DNA of 17,280 bases from Acidobacteriaceae bacterium (GTDB lineage: Bacteria > Acidobacteriota > Terriglobia > Terriglobales > Acidobacteriaceae). Shown here one piece after another: positions 6,629-14,602 of this stretch; within the stretch, counting starts at the first letter, position 1, and every line of letters starts with the position of its first letter. The position numbers and the translations under genes were made by a program. The stretch lies in assembly GCA_030040115.1 (NCBI GenBank), contig JASHUH010000076.1:1-17280 (forward strand), written 5' to 3'. Under the pieces are notes generated by a model that had not been told where the DNA came from, did not search any database, and saw only the letters and a list, made by a program, of their open reading frames with translations.

Positions 6629-7287
6629 CTTTTGTAGCCCAGGACTTTTTGGAACGAATCGGTCGCCGAAGGTTCTCTACGATTTTGGCAGACCCGCCGT
6701 GGCAATTCCAGAATCGAACAGGGAAAATGGCTCCTGAGCACAAGCGCCTCAACAGATATGGAACGATGAAGCTCGAAGATATCACGGGACTACCTGTCTC
6801 GAAAGTGGCGAAGGACACCGCGCATCTTTACCTTTGGGTACCCAATGCCCTTCTTGCGGAGGGGCTCGAGGTGATGCGGGCCTGGGGTTTTCAGTACAAG
6901 AGCAACATCGTGTGGCACAAGATCCGCAAGGACGGTGGCCCCGACGGCCGCGGCGTCGGATTCTACTTCCGAAATGTAACCGAATTGATTTTATTTGGGG
7001 TACGAGGAAGGAATGCTCGGACTCTCGCCCCCGGACGCAGTCAAGTTAATTTGATCAAGAGCCGGAAACGCGAACACAGTCGGAAGCCCGACGAAACATA
7101 CGCCTTGATCGAGTCCTGTTCGCCCGGCCCCTATCTAGAGATATTCGCGCGCGGCAGTCGGCCAGGATGGACAACCTGGGGAAACCAAGCAGACGAATAT
7201 GAAATATCGTGGGCGACCTACTCGAACCACAGTCAGGGAGAACCGGGCTCTCTGTTCGCGCCTTCATCAAGCCCCGAGCTGCTCTAG
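6625..7287 (+). CDS. MT-A70 family adenine-N6 DNA methyltransferase (modification subunit)
   Basis: A 220-aa protein of normal MT-A70 length. The catalytic DPPW is at residues 23-26, after the strand RRFSTILA. HLYLWVPNALL (67-77), a GFYFRNVTELILFG block (112-125) and LEIFARGSRPGWTTWGNQ (171-188) are the usual later motifs, the last contributing to S-adenosylmethionine binding. It should methylate adenine in the site cut by the upstream endonuclease and so protect the host. ATG 6625 overlaps the endonuclease stop (ATGA) and follows GAGGGACAGGG, so the two are likely translationally coupled. An in-frame ATG at 6511 lies inside the endonuclease gene and is less likely. M.BglII and M.BstYI are, as I recall, cytosine-N4 enzymes, so this pairing has an unlike methyltransferase. 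Confidence 0.9.
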   Translation: MTFVAQDFLERIGRRRFSTILADPPWQFQNRTGKMAPEHKRLNRYGTMKLEDITGLPVSKVAKDTAHLYLWVPNALLAEGLEVMRAWGFQYKSNIVWHKIRKDGGPDGRGVGFYFRNVTELILFGVRGRNARTLAPGRSQVNLIKSRKREHSRKPDETYALIESCSPGPYLEIFARGSRPGWTTWGNQADEYEISWATYSNHSQGEPGSLFAPSSSPELL

Positions 7288-7315
7288 CTGGGCCTTTCCA
7301 CTACTGCCGATCACA

Positions 7316-7333
7316 CCCCGCCTGTGCGCGGGG
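7316..7333. terminator. Small GC hairpin between convergent genes
   Basis: CCCCGC (7316-7321) and GCGGGG (7328-7333) with a 6-nt loop lie in the 65-nt gap between the methyltransferase and E2 genes. There is no T-tract on either side, so a role as bidirectional terminator is only suggested by position. Confidence 0.3.
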
Positions 7334-7352
7334 AACTGTCCCCTGCACGAAG

Positions 7353-9035
7353 TTACCCGATCTCGCGATCCCAGGTTTCCAGCGCCTGCTTGAATTCGGT
7401 CATGAATTTGCCGGCGTCGGCGCCGTCGATGGTGCGGTGGTCGAAGCCGAGGCAGAAATGCTGCACGCTGCGGATGGCGATGGCGTCGGCGCCATCGGGG
7501 CCGGTGAGGACGACCGGTTCTTTGCGCAGGCTACCGATGGCGAGGATGGCCGATTCGGGCTGGTTGATGATGGGCGCGCCAAACTCCTCGCCGTAAATGC
7601 CGGAATTGGTGAGGGTGAAGGTGGACCCGCCGACTTGGTCGGGGCTGAGCTTTTTTGCGCGGGCGCGCGCGGCGAGGCCGGCGATGGCGCGGGCGAGATC
7701 GGCGAAGCTCTGCTGCTCGGCTTGGCGGACGACCGGGACAATGAGGCCCCACTCGAGAGCGACGGCGATGCCGAGGTGGATGTGGGGGTGGTATTGGATG
7801 GATTTGCCCTGAGGGCCGTCGACCAGCGAGGCGTTGACGATGGGGAAGGTGCGCAGCGCGGCGAGGGCGGCGGTGGCGATAAAGGGCATATAGGTGAGCT
7901 TGACGCCGTGGCGCTGCTCGAAGGCGGCTTTGGCGGATTCGCGCAGGCGGACGACGCGCGTCATGTCGATTTTGTAGACGGTGTGGACGTGGGGGCTGAT
8001 CTGGACGCTCTCGACCATGCGCTGAGCGATGATGGCGCGCATGCGGCTGAGGGGGATGAGTTCGCCGGGCATTGGTTCGGCCACCTGCGGTGGGGCGGGC
8101 CGCGCCTGCGGCGCGCTGAGGACAGCCGTAGGGCCTGATGTCTGTTCGGCGAGATAGCGCAGGATATCGTCCTTGGTGATGCGGCCTGCGGAGCCCGAAC
8201 CGGGGACGTGCGCCAGGTTGAGATGATGTTCACGGGCGATGCGCCGCACCAGGGGCGAGGAACGGATGCGGCGGCCCGCATCGGCGTCTGGCTCAGCGCT
8301 TCTCTCGGATTCCGGCTCGCCTGCGGAAATCAAAGGCGCTGGAGCGGGCGTCACGGCTTCACGTTGGGTTGGATGAGCCTTTGCTTGAGGAGGCACCGGC
8401 GTTGGTGCCGGGGAAGGAATGGGCACCGATGCTGCGACGGGAGAAGCGATCACGGCGACGACGGTATGAACGGGGATCGTGGCGCCCTCGGCGGATCGGA
8501 TTTCAGCCAGGACGCCGGCGATGGGTGAAGGAATTTCCGCGTCCACTTTGTCGGTGGAGATTTCAAACAGGGGTTCGTCTTTTTCGACGCGGTCGCCGAC
8601 CTTTTTGAGCCATTTGGTAATCGTGCCCTCGAAGATCGATTCGCCCATCTGCGGCATCACGACCTCGGTTCGGCCGGAGGGCGAGGCTGTAGAGGCTTGC
8701 GGCGCAGCCGGTTTCGGGGTGGGAGAGGAAGGCGCGGGCTGGGATACGGGCGCGGCGGCTGACTGGGGATGGGGTGGAGGCGGCGCGGTCGCCGAGGCAG
8801 AATCGGAAACTACTCCGACTACGGTGTGGACGGGCACGGTTGCGCCTTCGGGGATTTTGATCTCAGTGAGCACGCCCGCGACCGGCGATGGGATTTCCGC
8901 ATCGACTTTGTCGGTGGAGATTTCAAAGAGGGGCTCGTCCTTCTCGACCCGATCGCCGGGCTGCTTTAACCATTTGGTGATGGCGCCTTCGAAGATCGAC
9001 TCGCCCATTTGCGGCATGACTACGTCGGTTGGCAT
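7353..9035 (-). CDS. Dihydrolipoamide acyltransferase (E2) of a 2-oxo acid dehydrogenase complex
   Basis: A 560-aa protein with a complete E2 layout. Lipoyl domains span about residues 3-78 and 123-198, each with EISTDKVDAEIPSP and lipoyl-lysines K43 and K163. Pro/Ala-rich linkers separate the parts. A subunit-binding domain lies at 257-295 (SSPLVRRIAREHHLNL, GSAGRITKDDIL). The catalytic acyltransferase domain covers about 325-560 and ends with FDHRTIDGADAG (531-542), with active-site His533 and Asp537. It transfers the acyl group from lipoate to CoA in the pyruvate, 2-oxoglutarate or branched-chain complex. The sequence alone does not settle which; the DGADAG ending is unlike classical E. 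coli SucB. AGAGGAACGG lies just upstream of ATG 9035. lipB follows upstream on the same strand; E1 and E3 genes are not in view. Confidence 0.93.
   Translation of the reverse strand: MPTDVVMPQMGESIFEGAITKWLKQPGDRVEKDEPLFEISTDKVDAEIPSPVAGVLTEIKIPEGATVPVHTVVGVVSDSASATAPPPPHPQSAAAPVSQPAPSSPTPKPAAPQASTASPSGRTEVVMPQMGESIFEGTITKWLKKVGDRVEKDEPLFEISTDKVDAEIPSPIAGVLAEIRSAEGATIPVHTVVAVIASPVAASVPIPSPAPTPVPPQAKAHPTQREAVTPAPAPLISAGEPESERSAEPDADAGRRIRSSPLVRRIAREHHLNLAHVPGSGSAGRITKDDILRYLAEQTSGPTAVLSAPQARPAPPQVAEPMPGELIPLSRMRAIIAQRMVESVQISPHVHTVYKIDMTRVVRLRESAKAAFEQRHGVKLTYMPFIATAALAALRTFPIVNASLVDGPQGKSIQYHPHIHLGIAVALEWGLIVPVVRQAEQQSFADLARAIAGLAARARAKKLSPDQVGGSTFTLTNSGIYGEEFGAPIINQPESAILAIGSLRKEPVVLTGPDGADAIAIRSVQHFCLGFDHRTIDGADAGKFMTEFKQALETWDREIG
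8442..9029 (-). repeat. Tandem lipoyl-domain duplication inside the E2 gene
   Basis: The coding units 8802-9029 and 8442-8669 are near copies with an offset of exactly 360 bp (120 codons). MPQMGESIFEG, ITKWLK, and the run from VEKDEPLFEIS through TDKVDAEIPSP are the same in both apart from a few changes. Similarity extends to DNA, for example the stretch actttgtcggtggagatttc at both sites. Confidence 0.85.
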
Positions 9036-9039
9036 CCGT

Positions 9040-9044
9040 TCCTC
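9040..9044 (-). promoter_or_regulatory. Shine-Dalgarno GAGGA of the E2 gene
   Basis: GAGGA on the minus strand, 4 nt before ATG 9035, one of the few clear ribosome binding sites here; it fixes the start. Confidence 0.6.
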
Positions 9045-9134
9045 TTCTGGCTCTTTTGTGTTGGCGCGGCGCGGGCGGTTGCGCTTCGTCCAGACGCCAG
9101 CGCGGCCGGTTCCTGCCGGATTATAACGAAGACC

Positions 9135-9230
9135 GTTCTCAGTTCACAGTTCTTAGTTTGGGGCGCGGAAACGGATGCCGAAAGCACTCTTCGAACCGGG
9201 AACGCCCACCGTGAACTGCGAACTACGAAC
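9135..9230. repeat. Inverted pair of GTTCNNA heptamer arrays
   Basis: On the plus strand GTTCTCA, GTTCACA, GTTCTTA run without a gap from 9135 to 9155, followed by GTTT. On the minus strand GTTCGTA (9224-9230), GTTCGCA (9217-9223) and GTTCACG (9210-9216) do the same. The arrays face each other across about 50 nt and could pair as an imperfect stem. They lie between the end of lipB and the start of the E2 gene. No T-tract follows. Confidence 0.6.
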
Positions 9231-9241
9231 CGAGACAGCCT

Positions 9242-10210
<969 letters not shown>

Positions 10211-10220
10211 CCCACGCTCA

Positions 10221-10226
10221 ATTGTA
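10221..10226 (-). promoter_or_regulatory. -10 element TACAAT for lipB
   Basis: TACAAT on the minus strand, five of six consensus bases, 10 nt before ATG 10210. The -35 is poor (GCTACA at 16 nt). It implies a very short leader. Confidence 0.35.
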
Positions 10227-10253
10227 GTCAGCGGGGTTGGCGTGTAGCGAGCG

Positions 10254-10283
10254 GGGTTCGCGGCTCAGCGCTCGCGCGAACCC
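10254..10283. repeat. 9-bp hairpin between lipB and the cyclase-like gene
   Basis: GGGTTCGCG (10254-10262) pairs exactly with CGCGAACCC (10275-10283) over a 12-nt loop. It lies downstream of the stop of the cyclase-like gene and upstream of lipB, and may end transcription, but has no T-tract. Left of it, gcggggtt also occurs 20 nt earlier. Confidence 0.4.
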
Positions 10284-10386
10284 GTATGGGGATAAGCCGC
10301 CACGGCGGACGCCATTGCGTTCGATGGGAACCTTCTGACCGCGGTGCAAGCTGCCGAGGCAGCAAGACTCCGGACCTGGTCTCCTG

Positions 10387-11706
10387 TTATCGGCCTTGCT
10401 GTTCGCCCTCGAGGGTCCTGTTCAGACCCTCGCGCGCTGCCGCATTGTTGGGATCACAGGTGAGGACCTGACGGAAAATACGCTCCGCATTGGAGTAATT
10501 TCCGCGCTCCCGGTACTGTTCGGCGAGGCTGGCCAGCCGCGCTGTGTCGCCTGCAAATGCACACTGCGGGGATGGCGCCGGGGGCGGAGCGGTTGTTTCT
10601 TCGCCAGCCGTCTGCGGTTTGCCCGCTCTGGGCTTCGCCGTTTTCGCCGGGGCGGTGGAAGCCGCAGGCGTTTTGCGGCTCGAGGTTGGCGGCGCGGCTG
10701 GTCCTGCCGGGTTGGCGGTGGAATTGGGCGGCGCGTTGGGCGCAGCGGTCAAAGGCTGCAGAGGCTGCGGAGGTGGCTGGATGGAGACCGGCGCATTGGA
10801 TTTTGGACCCCGGGAGGAAATCACGTGGCCTATGCCCACGCCGGCGAGAGCGATAACGCAGGCTGCGGCGAGCGCGATTCCGGCTAAGAAGGCGGGACGA
10901 GGCAAGCGAAATCCGTCGCGCTTCGGCTCGGCGGTGCTCGTTTTGGGCGCAGCGGCCTCAGGGGTTCCGGAAATTGAAGCAGCGGCAATCGTTGCTGTTG
11001 CCAAATCCTTCGCGGGCATCGATGTTGAAGCAGTTTGAGGCGCAGCCGGGAGCACGGCGAGTGTAAGCTGAGGCTCACTTTGTAACAGATCGAGCTTCTC
11101 TTCCGCTGTCCAGAGATACTCGTAGACGCCGAAACGGCCCGGGAAAGGCTTGAGGGGAAGGCCTTTCATGTTTGCGATCCGCTGCCATGCATCGTGAGTC
11201 ATGAGGATCTGCGCCGGTTTGGCGAGTTTTAGCAGCGTGAGCAGGTCGTGCGAAGGGGCCGGAGGCCTGGCGGCTGGGGCCGAGGACGGAGGGTCCGCGG
11301 GTTTGGCGCCGGGGCCAGTCTCATTCCACGCGGCTGAGGCGCCGCTGGCGCCGGCGTCGATAGCGATGGAGACTGCAACGGGATGGGCTCCCGTTCTAGC
11401 GCGGAATCCCTGCAAGCCCAGTTGAACTTGCCGCGAAATGACCAGGGCGTCGGCAGGCTGGTTCAGGCCGGAGACAAACAGTTGGCTATCCGTGGACTGG
11501 AAGACGCCTCGTTTGGAGGCCGCTGCATCTTCGATCAAAGCAAGAACGCCCGGATGTTGCGCAGCGCTTTGGCCAGTGGCGCGGGTCTCCGCATCCTTCG
11601 CGGGTGCCCAAAGCCGAAAGACCATTTCGACCCTCAGGGTGGAAGCGGCGCCGGGAGGAAGCTCCGAAATGGAGCCCGATGGCGTGCTCAACGACTCTGA
11701 ATTCAT
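10387..11706 (-). CDS. Degenerate class III cyclase-like / TM / TPR membrane protein
   Basis: A 439-aa protein in three parts. Residues about 22-205 resemble a class III nucleotide cyclase homology domain: VAVSIAIDAG at 111-120 sits where cyclases have VRIGIHxG, and LLKLAKPAQILMTHDAWQRI (158-177) resembles the later AKPGQILVS segment. The metal-binding Asp motif at the start (usually F-x-D-I-x-x-S-T) is missing; MVFRLWAPAKD stands there. Cyclase activity is therefore unlikely. One membrane helix spans about 273-297, and a Pro/Ala-rich linker leads to a short TPR-like unit at 385-436 (LAEQYRERGNYSNAERIFRQVL). It is divergent from the gene at 11850, with the two promoters in between. A signalling or protein-binding role is inferred. 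Confidence 0.6.
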   Translation of the reverse strand: MNSESLSTPSGSISELPPGAASTLRVEMVFRLWAPAKDAETRATGQSAAQHPGVLALIEDAAASKRGVFQSTDSQLFVSGLNQPADALVISRQVQLGLQGFRARTGAHPVAVSIAIDAGASGASAAWNETGPGAKPADPPSSAPAARPPAPSHDLLTLLKLAKPAQILMTHDAWQRIANMKGLPLKPFPGRFGVYEYLWTAEEKLDLLQSEPQLTLAVLPAAPQTASTSMPAKDLATATIAAASISGTPEAAAPKTSTAEPKRDGFRLPRPAFLAGIALAAACVIALAGVGIGHVISSRGPKSNAPVSIQPPPQPLQPLTAAPNAPPNSTANPAGPAAPPTSSRKTPAASTAPAKTAKPRAGKPQTAGEETTAPPPAPSPQCAFAGDTARLASLAEQYRERGNYSNAERIFRQVLTCDPNNAAAREGLNRTLEGEQQGR

Positions 11707-11739
11707 GTTTTTCGCGTGACGCTGCGCCGCGGATTCTTA

Positions 11740-11769
11740 TTGCGCGTGGTGTCGGGAAATTGATACAGT
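11740..11769 (+). promoter_or_regulatory. Promoter candidate for the 11850 gene
   Basis: TTGCGC (11740-11745), 18-nt gap, TACAGT (11764-11769). Four matches in each hexamer. It would give a leader of about 75 nt. Confidence 0.35.
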
Positions 11770-11775
11770 GGGGGA

Positions 11776-11781
11776 ATTATA
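11776..11781 (-). promoter_or_regulatory. -10 element TATAAT for the cyclase-like gene
   Basis: A perfect TATAAT on the minus strand about 70 nt upstream of ATG 11706. No good -35 is visible. It lies a few nt from the plus-strand -10 candidate, so the two divergent promoters would overlap and could compete. Confidence 0.4.
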
Positions 11782-11849
11782 TCACACGGCGCGTTGAGGT
11801 CGCCCGGGAGCCCGGGGGATGTTTTTGCGCCTCTTTTGGGGATTACGAT

Positions 11850-14561
11850 ATGTTGCCGCTGTTCAAGGGAACCGCCGGAAGGCGGGGCCGGTTGGGTGTC
11901 GCCATCCTTGGTTTACTCTCGCTGCTTTCAATGCCGGCGCGCGGAAAGACGGTGGGCCTTTCGGTGATCGAAATTTATCCCGTACAGAATGGGCAGGCAT
12001 ACGAGCAGATCGCCGGGTTTGTGCTCAATGGCAAGAACGAGGTTTACCTGTGCGGCAGCGTTTCCAGCTTCGACAAGTCTGCCTATCACCGGCTGGGGAA
12101 GGTCACGCTTGCCGAAGGAATGACGCTGGAGCGCGACACCAACGGGGTTCTCATGCTGAACCAAGGCGCTGGAACGGCGCCCAATGGGAATCAAGGCCCT
12201 GCGTGCGTGGTTCCGGGCAACCTGAAATTGGAAAAGGACGCGTTGAGCGCCGCACAGCTTGCCGATATGGCGCAAACCGAGGGCTCGGTGCTTCCGTCGT
12301 CCGATCCTGCCGCCACGCAGATCGCTCCCCTTAAGCCGGGGGTAAAGCTGGTTTTCGTCGCGGGACCCGACCAGGAGCTGGCCGAGTACCTGCGCGCCGA
12401 CCGGCAGGGCGACATCGGCGGCTGGCAGGCGTACCTGACAAAGGATGCAACGGGCGCGCATTCCGGCGCCGCGCGGAAATCGCTGGCTGCGCTCTACGTA
12501 GGGGTCGCAAGCGGCGATCGTCAGGCATACGAAAAATCCAAGAGCGCGGCCCAGCCCGATTACGCCAGGCTGAAGGATGCGCAGCAAATGGTCGACCAGG
12601 CGAGAGCCCTGGTTCCGGACGACGCGGCGGCTGCCGACCTGAACCTCAAAATCCACACCGAAGTGGTCACACTCAGCCGGCGCGCCGTAGAAAAGCTGGG
12701 AGTTTACCAGCAGGCGTTAAAACAGCAGGCGCCGGGGTATCCGAACCTGGTGGGCGCCGAGCAACTGGCAGACGCCGCCTTCAGCGTGGAACCGGCGACT
12801 GCGGAAGCCGCGGCGGCGGAGAGCCAATCGAAGGCGGCCCGCAGTGCGTTTGACGGCGCCTTGCGCGACGCCGAATCGAATATTGTCGCTCACCGCGCCG
12901 ATGCGGCGGCCCAAAAGATCGCTTCGCTGCGCGCCTTCGCCCCGGAGAACATCAGGGTGTCGAACGATCTGGAGGCGATTGCAGCCCTCTACATCGCCGA
13001 CGCCAAGGTCCACGAAGAGCAGCCCGACTGGCCCGGCGCGGTAACCGACCTTGAAAAGGCCTCGGCCATCGTATCCGACCCCGAGACCACCGCCTTATTA
13101 AAGGCGGCCCGCGAGCAAGCCAAGATGGCGGCGGATAGGACAGCGGCGGCAGCGGCGGTCAAAACGAGCCAGGACGCGCAAACCCGCGGCGACACGATTG
13201 CCGCATACGAAGTGGTCGATAATCTGCCTCCCGATCAACGGGCGCTGGCCGGCGATCAGCTCGCGGCGCTGAAGGACCCATACCTTCAGGCGGCGGAAGA
13301 GGCCGCGACGGTTTTGCAGAAGGCTCATGAGCCCATCAATGGTCTAAGCGACGAGGTCGGCATCCAGACCGCGTATGGTTATCTGCTGCGATGCTACGGG
13401 ATCGCCAACGATCCCACTCTGCAGGACCGCATTGCGATTCTCGGAGAAGATTTGAGCACCTATTACTTGCAACAAGGCAAGAAATATGCCGAAAAACCCG
13501 ATGGAACCGGGGTTAACGTAGGCTGGAGTTATCTTTCCGAAGCACTGCAATATAAATCGCAGGATAACTTGGGTCCGATTCATGACGAACTGACCACCGC
13601 CCGCGCGGCGCACCTGCTCAAGTCGCGGCTCTCGGTGAAAGTTGTTTTTCGTGATCAGACTTCGCGGCGCGACGCTGTGGATTTTGCCGCGCAGCTCACG
13701 GACGCGCTGGCCACGGGCCTGGAGTCTTCAGGCCTGGATGTGAAGGTGATCCGGCCGCAGGACGCCACACCCGTGCAGCCGAATTTCCAGTTGGTGGGCG
13801 ATGTGGTGCAACACGAGATGGGCAAGTCTCAGGACAACAATCCCAAGCAATCCATGTATCGCTTTGGGCAGGAGGAGGTCCCCAACGAGGCCTGGAACGA
13901 GCTGAACCGCGAATACGAGCGCGCCAACAACGAACTGGAATCGGCGCGCAGCGTGCTCGAAGGCGCGCAGGCGCACGGCAAAAAGAACGAAATCAAGGAT
14001 GCGCAGAAGGTGGTCGACGACGACGAAAAGAAGGTGGAAGACCTGCACGCCAAGCTGGACATGATTCCCAAAAACAAGATGCAGGATGTGGAGCGCCCGT
14101 ACAACTATACGCAAGTCATCTATCACCTGCGCATCGCCATGGAGCTGCAGTTCAGGATCCTGGACAGCGCCGGGGATGAAGTGGCTCCGAGAGTCGATGT
14201 GCGCAGGGATTCGCCGACGGAGTACACCGTTCTGCAGGATGTGAAACCGGATGACACGCGGGGGGTGCGCAACGAAGGGGTAATCCCGAACGATAACGAC
14301 TTTCTCGAACAAGATGAATATAAAGCGCGGGACGAACTGATCGAAAAGGCGAAAGCGGCGGTCGCGGAACTCCCGGGAGTGGTGCTGGCCAGGGCGGACC
14401 GCAGGGCGGCGGATGGGGATAACGACGGAGCGGCCGAGCTCTACATCCTCTATCTGAATTCCACGCCGGTGGGCGACACCGCCGACCGCCTGCGGGCACG
14501 CAAGTTTCTCACCGAGCAATTCAATTTCGGGAACATCGGCAAGGAAGCGCCTTCGGAGTGA
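11850..14561 (+). CDS. Large exported helical protein of unknown function
   Basis: A 903-aa protein I do not recognise. The N terminus is a signal peptide: basic residues at 6-14, a hydrophobic core at about 15-29 and PARG near the cut at about 32. Residues 33-150 look compact and beta-rich (VGLSVIEIYPVQNGQAYEQI). From about 200 to 560 the protein is Ala-rich and helical, with repeat-like units such as EEQPDWPGAVTDLEKA and QTRGDTIAAYEVVDNLP, comparable to the repeats of the downstream kinase. A charged coiled coil follows at about 680-740, then a conserved-looking C-terminal region ending in a TPR-like unit (DGDNDGAAELYILYLNS). ATG 11850 is chosen because longer frames start inside the opposite gene and GGGGA lies about 8 nt upstream. 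The kinase starts 41 nt after the stop, so the two may form an operon. Confidence 0.7.
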   Translation: MLPLFKGTAGRRGRLGVAILGLLSLLSMPARGKTVGLSVIEIYPVQNGQAYEQIAGFVLNGKNEVYLCGSVSSFDKSAYHRLGKVTLAEGMTLERDTNGVLMLNQGAGTAPNGNQGPACVVPGNLKLEKDALSAAQLADMAQTEGSVLPSSDPAATQIAPLKPGVKLVFVAGPDQELAEYLRADRQGDIGGWQAYLTKDATGAHSGAARKSLAALYVGVASGDRQAYEKSKSAAQPDYARLKDAQQMVDQARALVPDDAAAADLNLKIHTEVVTLSRRAVEKLGVYQQALKQQAPGYPNLVGAEQLADAAFSVEPATAEAAAAESQSKAARSAFDGALRDAESNIVAHRADAAAQKIASLRAFAPENIRVSNDLEAIAALYIADAKVHEEQPDWPGAVTDLEKASAIVSDPETTALLKAAREQAKMAADRTAAAAAVKTSQDAQTRGDTIAAYEVVDNLPPDQRALAGDQLAALKDPYLQAAEEAATVLQKAHEPINGLSDEVGIQTAYGYLLRCYGIANDPTLQDRIAILGEDLSTYYLQQGKKYAEKPDGTGVNVGWSYLSEALQYKSQDNLGPIHDELTTARAAHLLKSRLSVKVVFRDQTSRRDAVDFAAQLTDALATGLESSGLDVKVIRPQDATPVQPNFQLVGDVVQHEMGKSQDNNPKQSMYRFGQEEVPNEAWNELNREYERANNELESARSVLEGAQAHGKKNEIKDAQKVVDDDEKKVEDLHAKLDMIPKNKMQDVERPYNYTQVIYHLRIAMELQFRILDSAGDEVAPRVDVRRDSPTEYTVLQDVKPDDTRGVRNEGVIPNDNDFLEQDEYKARDELIEKAKAAVAELPGVVLARADRRAADGDNDGAAELYILYLNSTPVGDTADRLRARKFLTEQFNFGNIGKEAPSE

Positions 14562-14590
14562 GAGTGTAACGGTCGCGCACTCTATTACAC
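14561..14590. repeat. Two overlapping inverted repeats before the kinase gene
   Basis: AGAGTG (14561-14566) pairs with CACTCT (14578-14583), and GTGTAA (14564-14569) pairs with TTACAC (14585-14590). The two stems share bases and exclude each other. They fill the 41-nt gap between the exported protein and the kinase and could be an operator or a small RNA switch. Confidence 0.4.
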
Positions 14591-14602
14591 GTTCAGAACG
14601 GG

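Noticed and set aside
7209..8138. A 309-codon Gly/Asp-rich open frame on the plus strand
   Set aside because: It is antisense to the conserved catalytic domain of E2.
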